Below are positions 1 to 7,331 of a DNA stretch of 61,145 nt, in pieces. This DNA comes from Planctomycetota bacterium (GTDB taxonomy: Bacteria > Planctomycetota > Phycisphaerae > Phycisphaerales > SM1A02), in contig JADFKZ010000003.1 in NCBI GenBank assembly GCA_022564665.1, forward strand, positions 1 through 61,145, in the 5' to 3' direction. The notes under the pieces were generated by a model that was not told the origin of the DNA, searched no databases, and worked only from the letters and a program-made list of their open reading frames with translations. How positions within the stretch are numbered: position 1 is the first letter of the stretch; each line of letters opens with the position of its first letter. The position numbers were made by a program, and so were the translations under genes.

Positions 1-2
1 CC

Positions 3-314
3 TTCACACCCCCCCTCATGCAGCCGGCCGCCGCCGGAATGGCCGATGCGCTCGCCGCGGCGACCCTGAGCCCTCCGAAAATCCCCGTTTGGTCAAACGT
101 GACCGCCCAACCACATGACGCCACAGATTTGGAACTTCTCAGGCGGCGCCTCGTCCAACAGATCGTCAGCCCCGTGCGGTGGGCCCAGACCTGCCGCGGG
201 CTTGCCGGTGGTGATACAATTCGCTACCACGAATTGGCCCCCGGGGCTATCCTGCGGGGCCTGATGCGCCGTATTGATCGCGACAGAAAGGTACACACCC
301 ATGACCACCCCTGA
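3..314 (+). CDS. fabD: Malonyl-CoA:ACP transacylase, C-terminal part (gene enters from left edge)
   Basis: This is the last ~103 codons of FabD, which moves malonyl groups from CoA to acyl carrier protein. The reading frame is open from base 3 with no start, so the gene begins outside the window. It opens with FTPPLM, close to the FabD motif FHSPLM that follows the catalytic histidine region, and continues with IPVWSNVTAQP, LVQQIVSPVRW and the family ending YHELAPGAILRGLMRRI. The stop overlaps the next gene by 14 bases. FabG, AcpP and FabF follow on the same strand, which fits a fab cluster. The identification is firm; only the length is unknown. Confidence 0.88.
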   Translation, partial: FTPPLMQPAAAGMADALAAATLSPPKIPVWSNVTAQPHDATDLELLRRRLVQQIVSPVRWAQTCRGLAGGDTIRYHELAPGAILRGLMRRIDRDRKVHTHDHP

Positions 315-1092
315 GAATCGGAGTCATCTCGGTCCAGCCGCCGTCGCGGGCCTGCTCCTGGTCGGGGTCCTGGGGGTAACCGGCTGCGGGGGCAACCCCC
401 CACCGCCGGCTCCGGTCACCCAGAAGCCGGCCCCCCCGCCATCGCCGCCGCCGAAGCCCACCGTGACCCCGATCAACCAGCTCATGGCCGAGCTGGGCAT
501 CGACCAGCGGGTTCAGCTTTCGGAGGCCGACGCCCCGGAGACCGACGCGAAGCGGCGGGCCGTGCTGGAGTTCTTTGACTCATTTGCCAGGGGAGACGCG
601 CAGGTCCTTGGGAGCATGCTCGCAGAGATTGACCGGATGGAGTTGGATGACCTCGTCGCATCCGGCGTGTGGGAGACCACCACCGCCGATATCTCCCGCA
701 TCGTTGTGCAAACGGGCGAGCACGCGGGCGAATCATGCGCCCTGGCCGTCTTCTGGGTCGGCGCCGGGTTCCAGCCGCAGCTGTGGGTGTACACGACCGG
801 GATCGACAAGCCGACCTTTGATGCGATTGCCACCCCGCCGGACATTATGAGCAAGCTCAGCGGCGACGACTGGATCGCGGCGTGGTTCAAGCTGCTCGAC
901 GAGGAGCTGGCGCTCGCCAACAAGCTGGAGGAGGAGTTCATCGTACCGAAGAAGGACCTCAGTGACCCCGGGTTCGACAGCGGATTCTCGATGAGCCCCG
1001 GCGGACCGCCCACCAGGCAACCCGGCTCGCCGGGCCCGGGCAAGCGGCCCAAGCCCAAGGGACCGCCGCGGCGTCCTCCCGGACCGCCGTAA
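301..1092 (+). CDS. Proline-rich lipoprotein of unknown function
   Basis: 263 residues. The ATG at 301 is preferred over an upstream TTG at 274 because it gives a proper lipoprotein signal peptide: a hydrophobic stretch (residues ~14-27) ending in the lipobox GVTGC. After the cysteine comes a Pro/Lys-rich linker (~residues 30-55), a mixed globular part, and a Pro/Gly/Arg/Lys-rich tail. This suggests an envelope lipoprotein with flexible ends. It sits between fabD and fabG, and a terminator-like hairpin follows its stop. I do not recognise the globular domain and assign no function. Confidence 0.7.
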   Translation: MTTPENRSHLGPAAVAGLLLVGVLGVTGCGGNPPPPAPVTQKPAPPPSPPPKPTVTPINQLMAELGIDQRVQLSEADAPETDAKRRAVLEFFDSFARGDAQVLGSMLAEIDRMELDDLVASGVWETTTADISRIVVQTGEHAGESCALAVFWVGAGFQPQLWVYTTGIDKPTFDAIATPPDIMSKLSGDDWIAAWFKLLDEELALANKLEEEFIVPKKDLSDPGFDSGFSMSPGGPPTRQPGSPGPGKRPKPKGPPRRPPGPP

Positions 1093-1133
1093 GAGCGGCT
1101 GGTTGGCAAGGCCACTGTGAAAAGTACAATCCA

Positions 1134-1160
1134 AGCCCGCTCCTCGGCGGGCCTTTTTCT
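1134..1160 (+). terminator. Rho-independent terminator after the lipoprotein gene
   Basis: GCCCGC (1135-1140), a six-base loop and GCGGGC (1147-1152) are followed by a T tract (1154-1158). It lies 42 bases after the lipoprotein stop and 27 bases before the proposed fabG start, so fabG must be transcribed from a start overlapping this hairpin or by read-through. A TTGGCA-N16-TACAAT promoter-like pair lies just upstream at 1103-1130. Confidence 0.6.
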
Positions 1161-1186
1161 TCACCCCTTGTCAGACGAGCCGAGCC

Positions 1187-1921
1187 ATCGAACAGCGAGT
1201 TGCGATTGTCACCGGAAGCAGCCGCGGCATCGGGCGGGCCATAGCCAAGCGACTCGCCGTGGATGGGCGTCTGGTGGTCCTGGTGAGCCGATCCACCGAG
1301 GCACTGGAGACGGTCCGCCAGGACATTGCGGCCGCCGGCGGAGCCGCCGAGGTTCGCGCGTGTGATGTCAGCGACGCCGAAGCCCTCGCCGGCATGATCG
1401 AGGAAGTGGCCTCCACCCATGGAAGGCTGGACATTCTGGTCAACAACGCCGGCATCACCCGTGACGGTCTGATCCTGCGGATGAGCAACGCCGACTTCGA
1501 CACCGTCATCGATGTCAACCTCCGCTCGGCGTTCGTGGCCTGTCGGGCCGCGGCCCGCCCCATGATGCGCGGCCGGTTCGGGCGCATCGTCAACATCGGT
1601 TCCGTCACCGGTATCATCGGCAACGCCGGTCAGACCAACTACGCCGCCGCCAAGGCAGGCCTGATCGGGCTGACAAAGACGCTGGCCGCGGAGCTTGGCT
1701 CAAAGGGCATCACCGCCAACGTCGTCGCGCCCGGCTTCGTGGAAACAAGCATGCTCGACGGCCTTTCTCCCGATCGCAAGGAGGAGCTGATGAAGACCCT
1801 GCCCGTCAGGCGCTTCGGGCAACCCGATGAGATCGCACACGCCGTGTCTTTTGTGAGCTCGGACCTCGCGGGGTATTTCACCGGCCAGGTCCTCGTGGTA
1901 GACGGGGGGTTGGCTCGCTGA
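1187..1921 (+). CDS. fabG: 3-oxoacyl-ACP reductase; apparent ATC start codon
   Basis: FabG reduces 3-oxoacyl-ACP with NADPH. The short-chain dehydrogenase signature is complete: TGSSRGIG (residues 9-16), NNAG (~86-89), and Ser139, Tyr152 and Lys156 of the catalytic triad. The frame is open from 1121, but no ATG, GTG or TTG occurs before 1259, and a start there would remove the whole NADPH-binding motif. An ATC at 1187 gives 244 residues, the usual FabG length, and places the triad one residue from its position in E. coli FabG. A sequencing error that hides a normal start is the alternative. The enzyme assignment is certain; the start codon is inferred. Confidence 0.93.
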   Translation: MEQRVAIVTGSSRGIGRAIAKRLAVDGRLVVLVSRSTEALETVRQDIAAAGGAAEVRACDVSDAEALAGMIEEVASTHGRLDILVNNAGITRDGLILRMSNADFDTVIDVNLRSAFVACRAAARPMMRGRFGRIVNIGSVTGIIGNAGQTNYAAAKAGLIGLTKTLAAELGSKGITANVVAPGFVETSMLDGLSPDRKEELMKTLPVRRFGQPDEIAHAVSFVSSDLAGYFTGQVLVVDGGLAR

Positions 1922-2016
1922 ACCGACCTCGGCCCCGTCCGGGGTCTCGAACTACGGGCTTGATCGGCCCCCGCCTCCACGCGGCGGCCGTCGGCTGCGG
2001 GCCGCTCACAGACGCA

Positions 2017-2044
2017 TTGCAACGGGCCGGATTGCAGCTATAGT
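2017..2044 (+). promoter_or_regulatory. Sigma-70-type promoter for acpP
   Basis: TTGCAA (2017-2022), a 16-base spacer and TATAGT (2039-2044) lie about 50 bases before the acpP start. An independent promoter for acyl carrier protein inside a fab cluster is expected because the protein is needed in large amounts. Confidence 0.5.
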
Positions 2045-2095
2045 GATCGCCCGTCGGGCCCGGCTGGCCGAGCCAACACCTTAGGAGATCTCACC

Positions 2096-2347
2096 GTGAC
2101 GGAATCTGAAATCGAAACCAAAGTGATCGATATCGTCGCCGAGCAGATGGGTGTTGACAAAGATACCATCACCCGCGAGACAAACTTCACCAACGACCTC
2201 CAAGCCGACAGCCTGGACACGGTGGAACTGGTCATGGAGTTCGAAGACGAGTTCGAAACCTCTATACCCGATGATCAGGCCGAGAAGATCCAGACAATCG
2301 GCCAGGCCATCGAATTCATCAAGAACAGCATCGGCGCGGAGGCCTAG
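2096..2347 (+). CDS. acpP: Acyl carrier protein
   Basis: 83 residues, acidic, and the usual ACP size. The motif ADSLDTVEL holds Ser39, the site for 4'-phosphopantetheine. ACP carries growing acyl chains between the Fab enzymes in the cytoplasm. The GTG at 2096 is chosen because AGGAG lies at a normal distance upstream (about 2081-2085), and because the protein then begins [10 protein letters not shown], as ACPs do. A promoter-like pair precedes it, and fabF follows 84 bases downstream. There is no plausible alternative identity. Confidence 0.97.
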   Translation: MTESEIETKVIDIVAEQMGVDKDTITRETNFTNDLQADSLDTVELVMEFEDEFETSIPDDQAEKIQTIGQAIEFIKNSIGAEA

Positions 2348-2431
2348 GTTCCTGGCTCAGTGCCCCACATGCCGGAGTCCGCCGCGGTCAGGGCCCGTGT
2401 CCTTGATGGAGATTCCCGAGACCCCCTGAAC

Positions 2432-3691
2432 ATGAGAAAATCTCCCAACCGGCGCGTTGTCGTCACCGGCCTGGGAGCCGTGAGCGACGTCGGTCTGGAC
2501 GTGCCGACTATGTGGGAGTCACTGCTGGCGGGTCGCTCGGGAATCGGGCCCATTACCGCCTTTGAGCAGGGGGACGATTGGGCGGTGCGGATCGCCGGCG
2601 AGGTCAGGGGGTGGGACCCGCGCACCCGGATCAACGGACGCGAGATCAAACGGATCGACCGGTTTTGCGCGCTCGGTATGTACGCGGCGGTAGAAGCAGC
2701 TCAAGACTGCGGCATCGATCTGGATTCCGGCGACCCTTATCGCCGCGGCGTAGTCATCGGCTCCGGTATCGGCGGCATCCTCACCATCGAGCACGGCCAT
2801 ACGCGGCTGCTCAAGGAGGGGCCCACCAAGATCAGCCCCTTTACCGTACCCAAGCTGATGGTCAACGCCGTGGCGGGTAATGTCTCGATCCGGCTCAACC
2901 TTCGCGGGGCCAATTCCGCGACGGCCACCGCGTGTGCAACCGGCGCCCACGCCATCGGCACCGCTGGGCATCTCATCCAGCGGGATGAGGCGGACGTGAT
3001 GTTCGCCGGTGGTGCCGAGGCCGCCGTCACGCCGTTGTGCATCAGCTCTTTCGCCGCGATGAAGGCCCTCTCAGCACGCAACCACGAGCCGGAGAAGGCC
3101 TCTCGCCCCTTCGATCGGGAGCGCGACGGTTTCGTGCTCGCTGAGGGTGCGGCCGTGCTTGTCCTGGAAGAGCTCGAACATGCCAAACGCCGCGGGGCGA
3201 AGATCTACGCGGAGTTGCTCGGCTTCGGCTCCTCCGGCGACGCCCACCACATCGCCGCCCCGGAGCCCTCGGGCTACGGCGCCCGGCGGGCAATGGAGAC
3301 CGCGGTCGCCGACGCCGAAATCAGGCTCGACCAGATCGACTACATCAACGCTCACGGCACGTCGACACCGCTGGGCGACACCGCCGAGGTCCGTGCCGTG
3401 AACGAGCTGTTCGGCGAACATGCGCGGAAGCTGGTGATGAGCTCAACCAAGTCGATGACCGGCCATACGCTGGGCGCGGCGGGTGGAATCGAATCGATCA
3501 TCACCGTGCTCGTGGTCTACCACTGTAAAGTTCCACCCACCATCAACCTGGATCATCCCGACGACGACTTCGACCTCGATTTTGCGGCCAACACCGCTCA
3601 AGAGCGCCCCGTCAGCTATGCCCTGAACAACTCCTTCGGCTTCGGCGGCCACAACGTCAGCCTCGCCTTCGGCAAGTTCGACGGCAGGTGA
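2432..3691 (+). CDS. fabF: 3-oxoacyl-ACP synthase II
   Basis: FabF condenses malonyl-ACP with acyl-ACP to lengthen fatty acids. The Cys-His-His catalytic set is present: Cys168 in TACATGAHAIG, His308 in NAHGTSTPLGD, and His345 in MTGHTLGAAGG. The glycine-rich C-terminal NNSFGFGGHN is also there. The ATG at 2432 gives 419 residues beginning MRKSPNRRVVVTGLG, a standard KAS N-terminus. A longer frame from GTG 2360 would add 24 residues without family support. It directly follows acpP, the usual order. The element after its stop is a dispersed repeat rather than a clear terminator. Confidence 0.96.
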   Translation: MRKSPNRRVVVTGLGAVSDVGLDVPTMWESLLAGRSGIGPITAFEQGDDWAVRIAGEVRGWDPRTRINGREIKRIDRFCALGMYAAVEAAQDCGIDLDSGDPYRRGVVIGSGIGGILTIEHGHTRLLKEGPTKISPFTVPKLMVNAVAGNVSIRLNLRGANSATATACATGAHAIGTAGHLIQRDEADVMFAGGAEAAVTPLCISSFAAMKALSARNHEPEKASRPFDRERDGFVLAEGAAVLVLEELEHAKRRGAKIYAELLGFGSSGDAHHIAAPEPSGYGARRAMETAVADAEIRLDQIDYINAHGTSTPLGDTAEVRAVNELFGEHARKLVMSSTKSMTGHTLGAAGGIESIITVLVVYHCKVPPTINLDHPDDDFDLDFAANTAQERPVSYALNNSFGFGGHNVSLAFGKFDGR

Positions 3692-3734
3692 GCGCTGAAG
3701 AATGTGGCGCCGATCAGCGGCGGCGGATGAATTC

Positions 3735-3872
3735 GCAGCCGCGTACCAGAGCGAGTGTCGGCCCGCAGCCCGGAGGGCTGCCAAAGCAAGAGCGGCCCCG
3801 CGGCCCAGAGGGCCGCCAGACAACAGCGGCAAGGACGCTGCGACGCCGCGAGGCCGTACGGAGCGCTCAAAG
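3735..3872 (+). repeat. Dispersed repeat family A, copy 1
   Basis: This segment matches 6205-6375 along most of its length. Shared blocks include AGAGCGAGTG, CGGCCCGCAGCC, GGAGGGCTGCCA, ACGAGCGGCAAGGACG-like sequence, and a closing CGTACGGAGCGCTC. It contains small internal palindromes of the type GCAGCCCGGAGGGCTGC. It fills the convergent gap between fabF and the PagL-like gene. A shorter relative lies inside mnmE at 55317-55390. Confidence 0.75.
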
Positions 3873-3876
3873 TAAA

Positions 3877-4530
3877 TCAAAACGGAAAGCTGACCTCGGT
3901 ATAGATGAAGAAGCTGTCCCGCGGCGGATTGCTCTCGCGGATGCGGGCGTTGGAGATGTGGTGCCACCGAACCCCGAACTGGAGCCGCGCGTCGTCATCG
4001 AGCTCGTGGCTGAAACCGACACCGGCCTGCGGCGTAAAGGAGAAGTTGCCCCCGCCCCGCGGCTCACGGAGATCTGGGCTCGGGACCCTGTCCGTCGTGC
4101 CCAGGATGCCGGCGCCGCCGTCGACAAAAATCGTCCACCGATCGGCGCTGAGGAAATGCCAGCGGGTCAGCAGGGTGAAGTTCGCGCCGAAGGCGTCGTC
4201 GCTCTGATCGACGAACAGGAGGTTGAGCCCCAGCTCCAAGCTCAGGTTCTTGATCAGGAAGTAGCTGAGCCCTCCCCCCAACAGACCGAAGCGGTTTTGG
4301 GACTCTTCGAACTCGGCAGCGCCGCCGCCGATAAGACTCCACCGCCACGATCCCTTCTCGCCGAAGGCGGGCGGCGCGGGGGTCGGGTCCTGTAGGCCAC
4401 CGATCTGAAGATCCTGGGGCCTGAAAGCCAGTCGCGCCAGCGCCGAGACCGCCCGCCGCCTGGGCGCTGGCTCTTCTGAACCGGCAACCAGAACCACCAT
4501 GACAAGCGGTAGAACCTGGCTCAAGACCAT
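3877..4530 (-). CDS. PagL-like lipid A 3-O-deacylase, outer-membrane beta-barrel
   Basis: 217 residues with an N-terminal signal peptide (MVLSQVLPLVMVVLVAGS) and alternating hydrophobic/polar strands typical of an 8-stranded barrel. The C-terminal part holds RWHHISNARI, matching the PagL motif where His and Ser of HIS form part of the catalytic triad. It ends in EVSFPF, with a terminal Phe as for Bam-assembled barrels. PagL removes the 3-hydroxyacyl chain from lipid A. The third catalytic residue (Glu) cannot be placed with confidence here, so activity is inferred. The ATG at 4530 is used because it begins the signal peptide. The gene is divergent from the PfkB-like gene. Confidence 0.7.
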   Translation of the reverse strand: MVLSQVLPLVMVVLVAGSEEPAPRRRAVSALARLAFRPQDLQIGGLQDPTPAPPAFGEKGSWRWSLIGGGAAEFEESQNRFGLLGGGLSYFLIKNLSLELGLNLLFVDQSDDAFGANFTLLTRWHFLSADRWTIFVDGGAGILGTTDRVPSPDLREPRGGGNFSFTPQAGVGFSHELDDDARLQFGVRWHHISNARIRESNPPRDSFFIYTEVSFPF

Positions 4531-4537
4531 GTACCTG

Positions 4538-4543
4538 AGCCTA
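4538..4543 (-). promoter_or_regulatory. Candidate -10 element, PagL-like gene
   Basis: On the minus strand TAGGCT ends seven bases before the ATG at 4530. Transcription would then start at or next to the start codon. It belongs to the leaderless pattern described in the findings. Confidence 0.35.
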
Positions 4544-4582
4544 TCTTCATCACCAGCGGCGAGCAAGACAGCTGCACTTCGA

Positions 4583-4588
4583 TAGAGT
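4583..4588 (+). promoter_or_regulatory. Candidate -10 element, PfkB-like gene
   Basis: TAGAGT ends eight bases before the ATG at 4597, and no Shine-Dalgarno sequence is visible between them. This is consistent with a leaderless message. Confidence 0.35.
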
Positions 4589-4596
4589 ATCGGACC

Positions 4597-5454
4597 ATGA
4601 CGCGATCACGGGTCATCGTGGGAATCGGCGAGGCGCTGATGTCCGAGCAGCCTGATTCCCAATGCCCCGCCGGCCTGGCGCTGGAAGTACCGATCCATGC
4701 CGTTGGGCTCGGCCACACCGGCATTGCCATCTCCCGCCTCGGCCAGGACCGCACCGCTGAGGACTTGCGGAATCAACTGCGGCAAGTCGGCGTTGATGTC
4801 AGCTGTCTCCAGAGCGATCCCGACCTCGCCACGGGGCGGCTGCTTGTCCGATCATCCGGTCCCAGAAGAAGCCTCGACGCGCCCCTTGCGTTCGACAATC
4901 TGCAGTGGGATTTCGACCTCGCCGACGTCGCGCAGCGAGCCGACGCGGTGGTCTTCGGCGCGCTGGCCAGACGCAGCGGCCAGGCCCGCTCCACCTGCGA
5001 TCGCTTCCTCGCCGAGTGCAGCGTCGCGTTCCGCATCTTCGATCTGACCAATCGCGGCGGCGAGAAACTCGACAGGCACCGGGTCATGGCCGCGCTGAAG
5101 TGCTCGGAGGCGGCGGTGGTGGATGACGCGGCCCTGGCGCAACTCTTCCCGGAGACGGCCGGCGGGCCGCAGAAAGAGGCGGCGGACCTGCTGCTTCGTC
5201 AAGCCGATTTGACCCTCGTGCTGTTCGCCGCCGAGGGCCAGCCGCTTGGGGTTTACTTTGGCCAGCGGTCGCAGCACACGACACACACCCATCGCCGCCA
5301 GGCACACTCGGCCACGATCGTGGGACTGCTCCATGGGATACTCGCGGGCAGCGATATGCCCGACGCGCTGGCGATGGCCGAGCAACTGGCGATACATAGC
5401 CTCGAAAACCCGGGCCAGCCGCCACCGGAGCAGTTCGTCGCCAAAGGGGTATGA
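4597..5454 (+). CDS. PfkB/ribokinase-fold protein, probably not an active kinase
   Basis: 285 residues. The N-terminal half follows the PfkB sugar-kinase pattern: VGIGEAL, then VGLGHTGIAISRLGQD, LRQVGVDVSCLQ with an ATGR segment, and DAVVFGALARRS. Near residues 232-245, where family members carry DxxGAGD with the catalytic Asp, this protein reads RRQAHSATIVGLLHGIL. The Gly-Ala-Gly-Asp signature is absent. The fold is therefore supported but phosphotransfer is doubtful. It may be a diverged or pseudo-kinase. It stands alone, divergent from the PagL-like gene, and gives no pathway clue. Confidence 0.6.
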   Translation: MTRSRVIVGIGEALMSEQPDSQCPAGLALEVPIHAVGLGHTGIAISRLGQDRTAEDLRNQLRQVGVDVSCLQSDPDLATGRLLVRSSGPRRSLDAPLAFDNLQWDFDLADVAQRADAVVFGALARRSGQARSTCDRFLAECSVAFRIFDLTNRGGEKLDRHRVMAALKCSEAAVVDDAALAQLFPETAGGPQKEAADLLLRQADLTLVLFAAEGQPLGVYFGQRSQHTTHTHRRQAHSATIVGLLHGILAGSDMPDALAMAEQLAIHSLENPGQPPPEQFVAKGV

Positions 5455-5466
5455 CACCGCTTTGAG

Positions 5467-5511
5467 AAAAAAAACCCGCCGCCCGGGCGCTCCGACAGTC
5501 CCGGACGGCGG
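5467..5511 (-). terminator. Strong rho-independent terminator on the minus strand
   Basis: On the minus strand a stem of 12 bases (5500-5511 with 5476-5487, one mismatch) is followed by eight T (5474-5467). It would end a transcript coming from higher coordinates. The only minus-strand gene upstream is fliN, about 860 bases away, so either the fliN message has a long tail or an unannotated RNA ends here. Confidence 0.65.
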
Positions 5512-5700
5512 TGCGCCACGGCCTTGGAGGCCGCGTCTCTAGCCCACTTCAGATGATCTCGTCCCCACAGTAGCCCCTTGTCCGCAGCCGGGTCAATGGC
5601 GGAATTCAACGAAGAGTAGATTTTTCACAACACATTGCGCCAAAGCGAGTTATGAGAACGATCCGCCACCCAGGATTATTCATGAACATCGTGATGGCGA

Positions 5701-5745
5701 TTGTGCGGCCGGAGGCCCCTAGGGAGCGCTCGAGACAGTTCTAGC
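5701..5745 (+). repeat. Dispersed repeat family A, short copy
   Basis: It carries GTGCGGCCGGAGGCC, GGAGCGCTCGA and ACAGTTCTA. These correspond to the core of the mnmE copy (GTGCGGCCGAAGGCC, GGAGCGC) joined to the right end of the 6.2-kb copy (ATCGCTCGAAACAGTTCTA). The large middle part is missing. Confidence 0.55.
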
Positions 5746-6204
5746 AGCGGCTGCGGGACCGCGCGGAGGTTCTCTTGGGCAGGTGCCCCCCCTCGGTCGA
5801 CCTGCCGCGGCTGTTGGAGTTGGCCGGGACCCGGGCTCGAGACCCTCAAGACGCACCTTCAGATACCCCGGATCGGGCTGTACGTCCAGCTCCCTCCCGG
5901 GGCGGATCTATGTGGATAAATTGTCGGCTGCGCTCTTTCATCTGCGGCAACCCGTGTTATTTTTAGCCTGTCGCTCCTGTGTATTTCTTGTGGTCGGGGG
6001 CGCGCAGGAGCTCAACGCCTGATTCGCTGGGGGCGGGCCGCGATGGTGGCACAAGGCCCGGTCCGGCGACGTTGTCCGGAGGGAGGAGGCGAGGTGGGGG
6101 ACGGTCGGTGCCGTCCCGAAACGGGCGGTCCCGACATCGGGGCCCGGGGGGTATTGTGGGGGATCGCCCATCCCCCCGCGGGGGGTAACCTCAGGTGCAA
6201 CATG

Positions 6205-6375
6205 GCGTAGCGGCCAATTGAATCGGACGCGTAGCCGCCAGAGCGAGTGTGCGGCCCGCAGCCTGGAGGGCTGCCAAACAAGAGCGACCCCGCAGCCCGA
6301 AGGGCTGCCAGACACGAGCGGCAAGGACGCCGCGACGCTGCGATGCCGCTACGGATCGCTCGAAACAGTTCTATG
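6205..6375 (+). repeat. Dispersed repeat family A, copy 2 (full length)
   Basis: The segment begins with CGTAGCGGCC and ends with GCCGCTACGG plus a short tail, so its ends form an inverted repeat like that of the mnmE copy. Between them lies a block absent from the mnmE copy but shared with copy 1 at 3.7 kb. The right end touches the stop of fliN. It looks like a short palindromic element enlarged by an internal segment. Confidence 0.72.
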
Positions 6376-6694
6376 AGCCTTCTTCATTCTCCGGCAGATT
6401 CCTCGAGTGGTCGACGGCGGTGTCACTCGAAGCGCCCATAGCGGTGATCCGCTGCTCCAGACCGCCGATAGACGTCACCCGCACCCCGAAGTTCTCGCCG
6501 ACCTTGACCGCTTTGCCCATGCCAACCTCTTTGTTGTTGACGAGGATCTCCAGCTCGTCGGCGGCTGACTTGGGCAGCTCGATGATCGCGCCCGGGGTCA
6601 TTGACATCACCTCCTCGACGGTCATCGTCCGCCGGGCAATCTGAACGATCAGCGGCACCTCGAGCTTCAGGATCGACTCAATGCTTGTCGGCAT
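6371..6694 (-). CDS. fliN: Flagellar motor switch protein FliN
   Basis: 107 residues, nearly all a SpoA (FliN/YscQ) domain. The sequence runs ILKLEVPLIVQIARRTMTVE, MTPGAIIELPKSAADELEIL, VNNKEVGMGKAVKVGENFGV. This matches the FliN C-terminal fold that forms the lower ring of the flagellar C-ring and binds CheY. No other flagellar gene is adjacent, so it is separated from the usual fli cluster, though fliD starts at the right edge of the window. The short C-terminal tail is polar. A type III secretion homologue is possible but less likely given fliD. Confidence 0.88.
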   Translation of the reverse strand: MPTSIESILKLEVPLIVQIARRTMTVEEVMSMTPGAIIELPKSAADELEILVNNKEVGMGKAVKVGENFGVRVTSIGGLEQRITAMGASSDTAVDHSRNLPENEEGS

Positions 6695-6699
6695 CGGTA

Positions 6700-6705
6700 T
6701 CTATA
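6700..6705 (-). promoter_or_regulatory. Candidate -10 element, fliN
   Basis: TATAGA on the minus strand ends five bases before the fliN ATG. No ribosome binding site separates them. It fits the leaderless pattern. Confidence 0.35.
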
Positions 6706-6944
6706 TCGGCTGCGCTGCAGCCCATGGTTGAGGTCTTGGCGATCGGCCTCTTGTCCACAGCTGGCCGGCAGCGCCGCCGAAGGGGCGGCATCGCCTGCTC
6801 GAAGCCCGCGTTCGGGGGGTGCTGGGCAGGGAGCCGAAAGGGAATTATCCATACTTTGGGCGCGATATCCCGGCCACATCGCCGTTTGACCTTCGCGGGC
6901 CCCTTGCTGATTCACACACCACGCTACCCCAGAAGACCACACAG

Positions 6945-7324
6945 ATGAGATCGGCCAACCCACGCGCATTGCTCGGCGTGCTTGCAGCCCTTCCCCCGGA
7001 TTATGAGCATCTACTGCGGCCGCCCAGGGAGGGCGGGACGACGACGCACCCAAGCTCATCTCGGTAAAGTTCCAGGGAGGGTCCGCAGCGGAGCTCATCG
7101 CCGCCATCGACACCGAGCGGCAGCGCGTCATCGAGGCGCTGGAGGAGCTGCGCGTATTCCACCGGGAGATGATGCGGATGGAAGTGCGAATCGCCGAGCT
7201 TCAGCGTATGCTTGAGGGCCAAGAGCATGAGCTGGCCGCGACACCGGCACGGGTTCGCGACCTGCCGGTCCCACTCGAGCGCCAAAGAAAGCCCCAAGGT
7301 GTGTGTAGACGCCCTGACGATTGA
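6945..7324 (+). pseudogene. Coiled-coil protein gene, apparently frameshifted
   Basis: An ATG at 6945 opens a frame with LPPDYEHLLRPP that soon stops at 7065-7067. From about 7020 a second frame, two bases on, has no start but strongly gene-like sequence: KLISVKFQGGSAAELIAA, then a heptad-rich helix (RQRVIEALEELRVFHREM) and MEVRIAELQRML, ending at 7324. Joining them requires a one-base slip near 7020-7055. The result would be a ~126-residue protein with a long coiled coil. Function is unknown. It could be a decayed gene, a sequencing indel, or programmed frameshifting. The sigma-like fusion gene begins eight bases later. Confidence 0.4.
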
Positions 7325-7331
7325 CTGGCCC

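Larger units (their letters stand above)
5455..6370. other. Long gene-poor region with repeats and two DnaA-box-like sites
   Basis: No reading frame here has convincing family sequence or codon use. The stretch holds the minus-strand terminator at 5467-5511, a short family A repeat at 5701-5745 and a long one from 6205. It also has two 9-mers that fit the DnaA-box consensus TTWTNCACA: 5621-5629 on the plus strand and 5911-5919 on the minus strand (a perfect TTATCCACA). The segment 6020-6190 is very G-rich with no clear structure. Confidence 0.45.

Noticed and set aside
5520-5550. tRNA-Trp-like anticodon arm on the minus strand (GCGGC, loop CTCCAAG, GCCGT)
   Set aside because: No acceptor stem or T arm can be formed around it.
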